Assembly: GCA_021787845.1 (NCBI GenBank)
Contig: JAJYLH010000013.1
Span: 1-32,594, forward strand
Direction of reading: 5' to 3'
DNA from: Myxococcales bacterium
Lineage (GTDB): Bacteria; Myxococcota; Myxococcia; Myxococcales; JAJYLH01
Length of the DNA: 32,594 bases
In this document: positions 25,962 to 32,594 of the stretch, in pieces
Layout of the letters: each line of letters starts with the position of its first letter
How positions within the stretch are numbered: position 1 is the first letter of the stretch
Translations under genes and position numbers: made by a program
Notes under the pieces: model-generated
What the model was told of the DNA's origin: nothing
Databases searched by the model: none
Seen by the model: only the letters and a program-made list of their open reading frames with translations

Positions 25962-26888
25962 ATGGGTCGAGCCCTCGAGGTGCGCAAGGCCGCGGCCGTC
26001 GATCGGCTGCGCTTCGTGCTGCTCGGACTGGTCGTGGCGGGCCTGGGCTGCGGTCCGAAGGCGACGCCGCCGGGGCCCAAGACGTATCGAGACTCGCTCT
26101 CGGTCTGCTGGCACGACCTCTCGTGCAAGCGCGCGTTCCTCATCAGCCATCAGGGCGACTGGAACACCCAGCCGGTCCTCCCCTTCGACTCGATGGCCGC
26201 GTTCCAGCGCGCCTACGCCAACGGCGCCGACGGCATCAAGGCGGACTTCCGGGTGACCAGGGACGGCGTGCCGGTCGTCGCGCACTCGAGCCCCATCGAG
26301 CCCTGGGAATCGACCGACTGCTTTGGCGACAAGATCGAAGACATGACCGCGGCCCAGGTGACCGCCTGCCACCTCATGGGTTCCGCCACCGAGACCTTCC
26401 AGAAGGTCGGCGACGTCCTCGACTGGGCCCGCGGCAAGCTGACGGTGATGCTCACGGTCAAAGACCAGAACTACGCCACGGCGATTGCCACCATCCTCGC
26501 CCACCAGGCCCAGGACTTCGCCTTCATCGAGGTCAGGCTGGGGGATCTCCAGTCCATCGCCGAGAAGGCGCCCAACCACGATCAGGTCTGGTTCAACGCC
26601 GAATTGCACGACGAATCGGAGGTCTCGGCACTGCTCGAGCTCCACGACCGGCGGGTGATGATGGTCGAGCTCGACAACTACGATTCGAGCACCGTCACCC
26701 AAACGATCGACAGCGAGGTTCATCCAGCGGGCCTGCGCGCCTTCGTGATGGGCAACGGCCAGACCTCTGAAACGCAGCAGGAGGCGCTCTTCGACCTCGG
26801 GTTCGACGTCGTGATGACCTACGACCTCCCGAACGGCGTCCTGGCGCGCAAGAAGGTCAACCAGGCCCGAGGCATCACCCCGCCCTGA
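25962..26888 (+). CDS. GDPD-like lipoprotein with altered active site, 308 aa
   Basis: The ATG directly follows the stop codon of the previous gene, so translation is probably coupled; there is no separate ribosome-binding site. A hydrophobic stretch ending GLVVAGLGC suggests a lipoprotein, though the lipobox is imperfect. The rest fits the glycerophosphodiester phosphodiesterase TIM barrel: LISHQGDW (His63), GADGIKADFRVTRDGVPVVAHS, and a late DLGFDVVMTYDLP strand. Compared with the family signature HR...ExD...H, it keeps His63, Asp95 and His108. HR is HQ (Gln64) and the metal-binding Glu of ExD is Lys93. The Glu of PENT is also missing (PFDS). It may be inactive, or hydrolyse an unusual phosphodiester. 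It is the last gene of the three-gene operon. Confidence 0.82.
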   Translation: MGRALEVRKAAAVDRLRFVLLGLVVAGLGCGPKATPPGPKTYRDSLSVCWHDLSCKRAFLISHQGDWNTQPVLPFDSMAAFQRAYANGADGIKADFRVTRDGVPVVAHSSPIEPWESTDCFGDKIEDMTAAQVTACHLMGSATETFQKVGDVLDWARGKLTVMLTVKDQNYATAIATILAHQAQDFAFIEVRLGDLQSIAEKAPNHDQVWFNAELHDESEVSALLELHDRRVMMVELDNYDSSTVTQTIDSEVHPAGLRAFVMGNGQTSETQQEALFDLGFDVVMTYDLPNGVLARKKVNQARGITPP

Positions 26889-26938
26889 GCTCGCCAGGGA
26901 CCGCCGCCCGATCCGTCGACTGCGCTGCCGTAAAAGAA

Positions 26939-26988
26939 GGTGGCATCGGGCCTCTGGCCCGACGCCAGGTCGGCGACCTGGCACCACC
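26939..26988. repeat. Double-hairpin repeat (family E) after the GDPD-like gene
   Basis: GGGCC-TCT-GGCCC (26948-26960) and the perfect 8-bp stem GCCAGGTC-GGC-GACCTGGC (26964-26982) lie 50 nt past the stop codon. The outer sequence resembles one arm of the stem-loop at 13238-13308. It may aid termination. With the 9-bp array at 27068 it is the main content of the 366-bp gap at 26889-27254. Confidence 0.6.
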
Positions 26989-27067
26989 GCGCTCATTCAT
27001 CGACCATGCTGGACCAGGGGCTCATGACGTCTCGGGTGTTCCTGCCGGCCGGACGCCCGCGCAGTGA

Positions 27068-27113
27068 ATCGGACCGATCGGACCGATCGGACCGATCCGA
27101 CCGATCCGTCTGA
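27068..27113. repeat. Second 9-bp GACCGATCG array
   Basis: About five 9-bp units: GGACCGATC three times, then CGACCGATC and CGTCTGATC. It is the same unit as at 1881-1925, lying 142 bp before the next gene start. Confidence 0.8.
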
Positions 27114-27254
27114 TCCGCCAACCGCAGGCCAGCGGGCACCCGCGTCGGCCACATGGTCGCTCGACCCCGGCGCGAATCCTGCCGCGGGGCCCCGGGCTCT
27201 CACTGGTCGCGCGGACAGTGGGGACCCGGTCCGCGCGGGAAAAGAAGGTGTGCC

Positions 27255-28166
27255 ATGCCGTCCCTCGCCACCGCCGAACCCGAGTTCGAGTGGGGCCGCG
27301 CGGCCGAGCTGCTCGCCGGGCTCGTTCCGGTGCCCGCGCTCGTGCTCGACGCGTTCTTCGTCGTCCGCATGGCCAACCAGGCGATGGAAGATCTCGCCGG
27401 CTGGCCGCCGCAACGGGTCATCGGCCGGTCGTTCGCGGAGATCTTCTGCCTGCCCGAGGAGGGCCGCGCCAGCGGTCACTGCTTCCACGCCGCGCTCGAC
27501 GGGCACCTGCGCTCCTGCCGCACGACCGTGATTCGCCCGGACGGACGGCAGATTCAGCTCGACTGGCAGCTCGCTCGCACGGGTGCCGACCGCCAGGCCG
27601 CCGTCGCCACCGCGCGGCTCGCCGCTGGCGCGCCCGCCCGCCGGCCGCCGCTGATGACCGGCGAGGAACGGCTGGAAATCCGCACCGACGAGGGCCACTT
27701 CGGTGAAATCGTCACCGTCTGGAGCGGGCTGCGCGTCTCGCCGGGCGACATCTGTCATCGCGCCATCGCCGGGCTGCCGGAGCCGTGCCCGAACTGCCCG
27801 GCGCTCCACCTCTTCGACCCCGCGCCCCGAACGACCGTCGTGTCGCCACCCGGGCTCCAGGGCGACCGGCTGCGGATGGTCACCGCCCAGCCGACCGGCC
27901 ACGAGACCGCGGAGATCTGCGCCCGCGAGCTGGACCTGTCGGTCCGGGAGAGCCTGGCCCACGCCCGGCTCGCGTCGCTCGGACGCCGCGGGCGCCTCTC
28001 GACCCGCGAACAACAGGTCCTCGCCCACCTCGCCACCGGCGAAACGCCCGAGGACATCGCGAGCGCGCTGCACATCACCCGGCGGACGGTCAAGTTCCAT
28101 CAGGCGAACGTCCTCGCCAAGGTCGGCGCCAAGTCCCGGCTCGACCTGATGCGCCTATTGGTGTGA
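27255..28166 (+). CDS. PAS-domain LuxR-family transcription regulator with cysteine motifs, 303 aa
   Basis: AGAAGG precedes the ATG at 27255, which is preferred to the ATG at 27153. A PAS domain begins near residue 15 (LVPVPALVLDAFFVVRMANQ). Residues 64-182 contain two cysteine groups: Cys65/Cys76/Cys88 and Cys167/Cys178/Cys181 (CHRAIAGLPEPCPNCP). The second matches the C...PCpnCP motif seen next to PAS domains in sensor kinases. Residues 248-303 are a GerE/LuxR helix-turn-helix (LSTREQQVLAHLATGETPE, HITRRTVKFHQANVLAKVGA). There is no receiver domain, so sensing is probably direct, perhaps of redox state or a bound metal. Its targets are unknown; it is transcribed alone or as the start of a short unit. 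Confidence 0.88.
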   Translation: MPSLATAEPEFEWGRAAELLAGLVPVPALVLDAFFVVRMANQAMEDLAGWPPQRVIGRSFAEIFCLPEEGRASGHCFHAALDGHLRSCRTTVIRPDGRQIQLDWQLARTGADRQAAVATARLAAGAPARRPPLMTGEERLEIRTDEGHFGEIVTVWSGLRVSPGDICHRAIAGLPEPCPNCPALHLFDPAPRTTVVSPPGLQGDRLRMVTAQPTGHETAEICARELDLSVRESLAHARLASLGRRGRLSTREQQVLAHLATGETPEDIASALHITRRTVKFHQANVLAKVGAKSRLDLMRLLV

Positions 28167-28173
28167 AACATGC

Positions 28174-28252
28174 CTGTCCGGTTGACACCCTTGGAGCCGG
28201 ACACGTGAAAATCCAGCCAGACACGACATCCCGGGCAAACCCGGACACTGAC
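28174..28252. repeat. Degenerate family C hairpin repeat
   Basis: TGTCCGG (28174-28180) pairs with CCGGACA (28197-28203), and GGAGCCGGACACGTGA (28193-28208) is an inverted partial copy of the family C core. A further CCCGGACACTGACG lies near 28239-28252. It may also act as a terminator for the regulator gene. Confidence 0.6.
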
Positions 28253-28263
28253 GCCACACCCGC

Positions 28264-28293
28264 TTGACCAGAGGCATCGTCGTCGTTTACTTC
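28264..28293 (+). promoter_or_regulatory. Candidate promoter (CGCTTGACC -35 type) for the M24-family gene
   Basis: CGCTTGACC places TTGACC at 28264-28269. After 18 nt comes TACTTC (28288-28293), with T1 and A2 of the -10 consensus, 56 nt before the start codon. Confidence 0.4.
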
Positions 28294-28349
28294 TCCCCGC
28301 GGACGTCAGGTCACCCGCGCGCGGAGCTGGCGCTTCGCAAGGGACGACG

Positions 28350-29132
28350 ATGGTCGCGAATCGCAGCACGAACGATCCCTCTCGTTTCCCGACCGACGCC
28401 GACTTGCGCGGCTACGACCGGGCGCAGTCGTTCGCCAAGATGGCGGCATCGAAAATCGCGGCGCGCGTCGAAATCGGCATGTCCGAACGCGAGGCGACGG
28501 AGGTGGCTCGGCACGTGTTCGAGGAGCTGGGCGTTCGCCATCACTGGCACATGCCGGTCATCGGCGCGGGGCCCGGAAGCACCAAGTTCACGAGCGCCGG
28601 ACGGCTGGTCCGGAGCATGGTCGGTGCGAAGAGGAGAAGAGTGAGCGGCGGCGACCTGCTGTTTCTCGACATCGCCCCGTTCTTCGAGGGATATCCGTCC
28701 GACTTCACGCTGACCCACCTGTACGGCGAGAACGACGAGCTCCAGCGCCTCATCGACTGCGCTCTGAGCCTGACCCGGCGCATCTCCACCCATTTGCGCG
28801 AGGACATGCAGGCGGGCGCGACCTGGGCGTGGATCAAGTCTGAGGTCGAGCAGTGTCCTTACGAGTGGATGCCGTTCCCCATTGCGCCGGTGGCCCACCG
28901 GTTTGCCAAGACACCGGACCGCTGGCCGAAGTTCAGGGAGATCGGCACCGTCCACCTGTTCACGATGCGGTCGCCGATTCTCTTGCCCACCGCGAAGACC
29001 ACCATGCGCGGGCTGTGGGTGGTCGAACCGCTCCTCGTCGACCGCCGGCTGGATCGCGCCGCCAAGACCGAGGAGGTCGTCTTCGTCACCGGGTCCGAGA
29101 CGTTCATTTTCGGTGAAGCGCCTTTCAGTTGA
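28350..29132 (+). CDS. M24-family metallopeptidase-like protein, 260 aa
   Basis: The product has the pita-bread fold signature of methionine aminopeptidase and prolidase relatives. Candidate metal ligands are Asp107 (LLFLDIAP) and Asp118 (GYPSDFTLTH), 11 residues apart as in MetAP, then His183 (APVAHRF), Glu226 (WVVEPLL) and Glu241 or Glu242 (TEEVVFVTG). The DIAPFFEGYPSDFTLTHLYG block is the clearest match. With 260 residues and no extra N-terminal domain it is MetAP-sized, but the pattern is closer to Xaa-Pro peptidase-like proteins, so the substrate is uncertain. It has no signal peptide and is probably cytoplasmic. AAGGGA precedes the ATG. It stands alone between the regulator and the dockerin-like gene. 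Confidence 0.82.
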   Translation: MVANRSTNDPSRFPTDADLRGYDRAQSFAKMAASKIAARVEIGMSEREATEVARHVFEELGVRHHWHMPVIGAGPGSTKFTSAGRLVRSMVGAKRRRVSGGDLLFLDIAPFFEGYPSDFTLTHLYGENDELQRLIDCALSLTRRISTHLREDMQAGATWAWIKSEVEQCPYEWMPFPIAPVAHRFAKTPDRWPKFREIGTVHLFTMRSPILLPTAKTTMRGLWVVEPLLVDRRLDRAAKTEEVVFVTGSETFIFGEAPFS

Positions 29133-29279
29133 GGAGGGCTTTCCGGTTCGCTCGGGTTCTAGCCGCCGCCCGCGAGTCCTGTTCTACTAAGCCGCGAAAG
29201 GCTCGTGCCGCGCGCAAATTCTCGACGCCACGCGGCAAGACCTCCTGGCGCGGGCGTCCACTTCGCTTTGCGCCCGCCC

Positions 29280-29308
29280 TTGTGCCTCAGCGCGTCTCGG
29301 CGTACCCT
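29280..29308 (+). promoter_or_regulatory. Possible promoter for the 29347 gene
   Basis: TTGTGC (29280-29285) and TACCCT (29303-29308) are separated by 17 nt, 38 nt before the ATG. Both are weak matches. Just upstream, GGCGCGGGCGTCC near 29248-29258 looks like a fragment of element A. Confidence 0.3.
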
Positions 29309-29346
29309 GCGCAACCGGTCGGGGTGGGAAGCGGAGGAGGTGGCCG

Positions 29347-32300
29347 ATGTCGACTGCCGCGGGTTCAGCGTGGCCCGAGAAGCGCTACTCCTCGCGCCGT
29401 CCTGGCCGATCCGCCTCCTTTCCTGCCGGGCGATTCGCGCTCGTCGCGGCGGCCTGCGCGAGCGTTCTCGCTCTGCCGTCGCGCTGTCGTGCCCTGACCG
29501 CGGACGAGTGCGCCGACATCGCTCCCGCGGGGTCGCCGGATGGGAAGGTCGACAGTGCCGACGTCGACCTCGCGCTGCGCGTGGCCGCCGGTGACGCGAC
29601 GCTCGACGCTTCGGCCATCGAGCGCGGCGACGTGGCCCCGGTGACGCCGCTTTCGCCGGCGACCGACCATCCCCAGCTCGTGCGCCCGAACCCGAACCCG
29701 GTGGGCCCGCTGGACATCGGCGACGTGGTGGTCATCGCCCGGCGCGCGGCGGGTCTCATCGCCTTCGGCGAGGTGAACCAGGCGCCGACCATCCGAGTCT
29801 CCGGCGACGGCGACATCGTCAGCGTTCCGACCTTCCCGGTCAGCGGGACCATCAGCGACGACACCCCGGTCGCGACCGCCAACGTCGTCATCACGGTCGG
29901 CGGCGCCGCGGCTGGAACCGCGACCATCACGACCAGCTCTCCCACGGCGCTGACAGGCACGTTCTCGCTCCCGGTGACGCTGGCCGACGGCGGCAACAGC
30001 ATCGTGGCGACGCCGTACGACAGCGACGGCAAGGCGGGCGCCCCGGTGACGATCACGGTGACGCTCGACCAGACGCCGCCCGAGCTGACCATCGACGCGC
30101 CGCCGGACGGCACCGTCACGAACCAGGGCTCCGTGCAGCTCTCCGGCACCGCTTCCGATGCCAGCGGGGTCACGGTCACCGTCGACGGCCTACCGGCGGT
30201 GCTCCTGCCGCCGAACCTCTGGGGCGCGACCGTCGACCTGCCCCAGGAGGGGCCGAACACCTTCACGGTGACCGCGAAGGACGGCGCGACGCCGCCGAAC
30301 GTGACGACGCTGACGCGGGTGATCATCCACGACACCACGCCGCCGGAGATCACCATCGACCCGCTGCCGCCGGCGACCAACGTCCACACCTTCGCGATGA
30401 CTGGAACGGTCTCGGATCGATGGGGCATCGCGTCGGTCGCCGTGGGCGACCAGGTCGCGACCATCGACTGGGACAGCTCGACGGCGAGCGGCACCTGGAC
30501 GGCGCTGGTGCCGGTGGTCAGCGGCGACAACACGTACACCGCCGTCGCGACCGACAACGGCGGCAATCAAACGAGCGCGGGGCCGGTCTCGACGACGGGC
30601 GACTTCGTGCCGCCGACGGTGACGCTCCTCTCATCCGCCTTTGTCAACAAGACGCCGACCGATTTGAAGCTCGGGTTTTCCGAGCCGGTCTACGTCGATC
30701 AGATCGGCTCGCAGACGTTCTCGCCGGCCACGTTCGTCGACAGCGGGGGCTTGACCCTGTCGGTGCCGCTGCAGGTGGGCGCGAACGAGCTGACCGTGCG
30801 CGTGCGCGATGTCGCGGGCAACCTGACGAACACCGAGGTAACGGTCACGCTCGACGAGACGCCGCCGCAGGTGACCATCACCCGTGTCTCGAACGCCGCG
30901 TTCGAGTTCCAGCCGCCCGGCGGGCTCGACGGCGTCATCACCAATGCCCCGTCGCTGGTGGTCGAGGGCACCGTATCGGACAACACCGGCGTCCAGAGCG
31001 TGACGGTCAACGGCTTCACCGCGACCGTCGATGGAAGCGGAATCTTCAGCGTCTCGGGCGTGCCGCTGATTCCCCGCCGGAACACCATCACCGCGACCGC
31101 GACCGACCTGGCGGGCAACACCGCGACCGATTCCGTGAACGTCTTGCGCGACGCGGAAGGTCCGGTGGTCACGCTGGACTTCAATCGCGCCGCGTACGTC
31201 AGCGACATCGACCCGGCGCCCGCGCCCTTCAACGTCCCGCCGCTGCCGTCGCGCTACTACACGAGCCCGGGGGACATCGTGGTCCATGGCACCGCGAGCG
31301 ATCCGTACTACACGAACGTGGCGAGCCTCGCGGTCACCCTGGACGGCAACCCGCTCTCGGTCACCGCCGATGCCACGAACTCGACCTTCTCGTTCAGCCT
31401 CCCGGTCTCGGTGCTGCACACCGCGGGACTGCACCTGATTCAAGTGACATCGACCGACTCCTTAGGGAACCAGACGGTCAACGTCCAATCGTTCCTGGCC
31501 GGGCAATGGGTCGTGCCGAACGGGACCATCGCCAACGCCATCGGCGCCGCCGCGGGACCGGGCGCGCTGACCGCCATCAGCTCGCTCTTGTCGACCGAGG
31601 TCAACGCGATGGTGGCGAACGGGATGCCGTTGGACCAGTCGACCTCGGTCAACGTGGGCGTCGGCACGGTCACGGTGACCATCAAGGGCCTCGGCTTCTG
31701 CGAACCCCCGGGCGACCCCACGAACACGCCTTACAACTGCACGGCCAACGCGACGGCCACGCTGGCGCTCAAGTCCGACGGCCACATCGGCATCGCCATC
31801 CACATCCCGGTGCTCTACGTCGGCGTCCACACGGGTGCCAGCGGGGTCGTGGGCCTCTTCTGCGGCTCTTCGCACGACGGGTACGTCACCGCGTCCCCCG
31901 CGGACGTCACTCTGGAAGCCGACTTCACGAACGTCGCCCCCGACAACGTGGCGCTCCAAGCGGTGCCGGGGACCATCAGCGTTTCCATCAACAACCTCAA
32001 CGTCCACACGAACAACAGTTGCGTCGACACCCTGGCTTCCTGGTTCAGCGGCACGGTCACGAGCATGTTGGAGTCCCAGTTCGCGAACGAAATTCCGGTC
32101 TTGCTCAACTCGGTCAACGCCTACCTCGCGCAGCCGCAGCTCACCGACGATCAGACCGGTCGCGCGGTGTGGATCGCCCGGGCCTCGAACGACGCGAGCT
32201 CGATGCACTTCTGGCTCGACGCGCACGGCAATCCCTGTCCGACCGCGCAGTCGAAGACGGACATCAAGGACGCGAACGGCAACTATCTCCCCTGCCCTGC

Positions 32301-32594
32301 CGATTCGCCGCGGCTCGCCCCAGGAAGTTACGCGGGCACGCCGGACACCAGCGCCTCGATGCTACCGAACTTGAACCTCGTCGCGCCCGACGGCACCGGC
32401 GTCAGCGCCCAGGCCGCACCGAGCGACAACTTCGTGAACTACATGGTCCACGAGCAATGGGCGATGGGCCGGTTCGACATGACGGTCGATCAATCGACCC
32501 TCGGCGCCCACAGTAGCCTCTCGCTGGACACCAACTCGCTCAGCCTCTTCCTGCCGGACCTCGCCCGCAGCGACGTGGTCCAGAAGGTGCCGCT
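29347..32594 (+). CDS. Large exported protein with dockerin-like, Ig-like and TULIP-like domains (3' end beyond window)
   Basis: GGAGGAGG stands 6 nt before the ATG. The frame is open without a stop to the window end (1082 residues seen). A signal peptide (RFALVAAACASVLALP) is followed by two dockerin-like calcium motifs: SPDGKVDSADVDLALRVAAG (about 62-82) and GPLDIGDVVVIARRAAG (about 120-136). Residues 143-695 form six Ig-like repeats of about 85-115 residues, most starting with TPPE or a similar turn (DQTPPELTID, ETPPQVTI) and ending in GNT/GNQT strands. Residues from about 700 mix beta strands (VGVGTVTVTIKGLGF) with an amphipathic helix (ASWFSGTVTSMLESQFANEI), resembling TULIP/BPI-type lipid-binding folds; this is an inference. 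It is probably a surface or secreted protein, perhaps binding lipid or matrix. The C-terminus is not visible. Confidence 0.9.
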   Translation, partial: MSTAAGSAWPEKRYSSRRPGRSASFPAGRFALVAAACASVLALPSRCRALTADECADIAPAGSPDGKVDSADVDLALRVAAGDATLDASAIERGDVAPVTPLSPATDHPQLVRPNPNPVGPLDIGDVVVIARRAAGLIAFGEVNQAPTIRVSGDGDIVSVPTFPVSGTISDDTPVATANVVITVGGAAAGTATITTSSPTALTGTFSLPVTLADGGNSIVATPYDSDGKAGAPVTITVTLDQTPPELTIDAPPDGTVTNQGSVQLSGTASDASGVTVTVDGLPAVLLPPNLWGATVDLPQEGPNTFTVTAKDGATPPNVTTLTRVIIHDTTPPEITIDPLPPATNVHTFAMTGTVSDRWGIASVAVGDQVATIDWDSSTASGTWTALVPVVSGDNTYTAVATDNGGNQTSAGPVSTTGDFVPPTVTLLSSAFVNKTPTDLKLGFSEPVYVDQIGSQTFSPATFVDSGGLTLSVPLQVGANELTVRVRDVAGNLTNTEVTVTLDETPPQVTITRVSNAAFEFQPPGGLDGVITNAPSLVVEGTVSDNTGVQSVTVNGFTATVDGSGIFSVSGVPLIPRRNTITATATDLAGNTATDSVNVLRDAEGPVVTLDFNRAAYVSDIDPAPAPFNVPPLPSRYYTSPGDIVVHGTASDPYYTNVASLAVTLDGNPLSVTADATNSTFSFSLPVSVLHTAGLHLIQVTSTDSLGNQTVNVQSFLAGQWVVPNGTIANAIGAAAGPGALTAISSLLSTEVNAMVANGMPLDQSTSVNVGVGTVTVTIKGLGFCEPPGDPTNTPYNCTANATATLALKSDGHIGIAIHIPVLYVGVHTGASGVVGLFCGSSHDGYVTASPADVTLEADFTNVAPDNVALQAVPGTISVSINNLNVHTNNSCVDTLASWFSGTVTSMLESQFANEIPVLLNSVNAYLAQPQLTDDQTGRAVWIARASNDASSMHFWLDAHGNPCPTAQSKTDIKDANGNYLPCPADSPRLAPGSYAGTPDTSASMLPNLNLVAPDGTGVSAQAAPSDNFVNYMVHEQWAMGRFDMTVDQSTLGAHSSLSLDTNSLSLFLPDLARSDVVQKVP

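Noticed and set aside
29133-29346. Small gene between the M24 gene and the dockerin-like gene
   Set aside because: Short frames here have no ribosome-binding site and overlap an element A fragment.
30420-32516. 698-residue plus-strand open frame
   Set aside because: It lies in a different frame inside the dockerin/Ig gene, which runs open from 29347 to the window end with domain matches. The alternative is Arg-rich with no domains.

Overview
This is a GC-rich chromosomal window dominated by surface and secreted proteins. It most resembles a member of the Myxococcota or a related former deltaproteobacterial lineage. The support is indirect: Asp-Ala-Gly spacer lipoproteins, PEGA and TolB-like proteins with two C-terminal membrane helices, a Hanks-type Ser/Thr kinase, giant Ig-like/FG-GAP proteins and TTGAC-type promoters. 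I see no rRNA, tRNA, CRISPR array or complete transposase gene.

Layout. The left edge holds a 21/22-bp tandem array, a strong hairpin and a small helical protein on the minus strand (374-862). Next come a Cys-rich lipoprotein (1074-1802), a phage-tail-fibre-like exported protein (2259-4835) and a 2554-residue lipoprotein with 19 IPT/TIG repeats and an FG-GAP propeller region (5528-13192). Facing them on the minus strand is a two-gene operon: a PEGA protein (16531-17826) overlapping a 1065-residue Ig-repeat lipoprotein (13337-16534). Divergent from it are a membrane Ser/Thr kinase (18036-19649) and a GabD2-type aldehyde dehydrogenase (19735-21348), followed by a convergent outer-membrane-type protein (21420-22172). 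A tight three-gene plus-strand operon follows (22639-26888): a WPG-repeat/lectin-like lipoprotein, a TolB-like two-helix membrane protein and a GDPD-like lipoprotein with an altered active site. The right end holds a PAS-LuxR regulator (27255-28166), an M24-type metallopeptidase relative (28350-29132) and a large dockerin-like/Ig-repeat exported protein that runs off the window (29347 onward).

Fifteen protein genes are supported and ten look exported or membrane-bound. The region reads as a surface-display and sensing neighbourhood. The kinase beside the PEGA operon, and the lipoprotein/TolB-like/GDPD-like trio, are the best candidates for functional modules. The enzyme genes (GabD2, M24) look metabolic and unrelated.

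The intergenic DNA is the most unusual part. It holds several families of small palindromic repeats. One is a foldback element of about 180 bp (family A). A second copy of A is split by a 302-bp element (family B) with about 25-bp inverted ends and an 8-bp target duplication, a clear element-within-element. A CCGGACAC/GTGTCCGG hairpin repeat (family C) and another hairpin repeat (family D) also lie in frame inside the linker of the TolB-like gene, so mobile hairpins have been built into protein. A 9-bp GACCGATCG array occurs at two distant sites. Four plus-strand genes share CGCTTGACC 60-100 bp upstream, probably a -35 promoter element.
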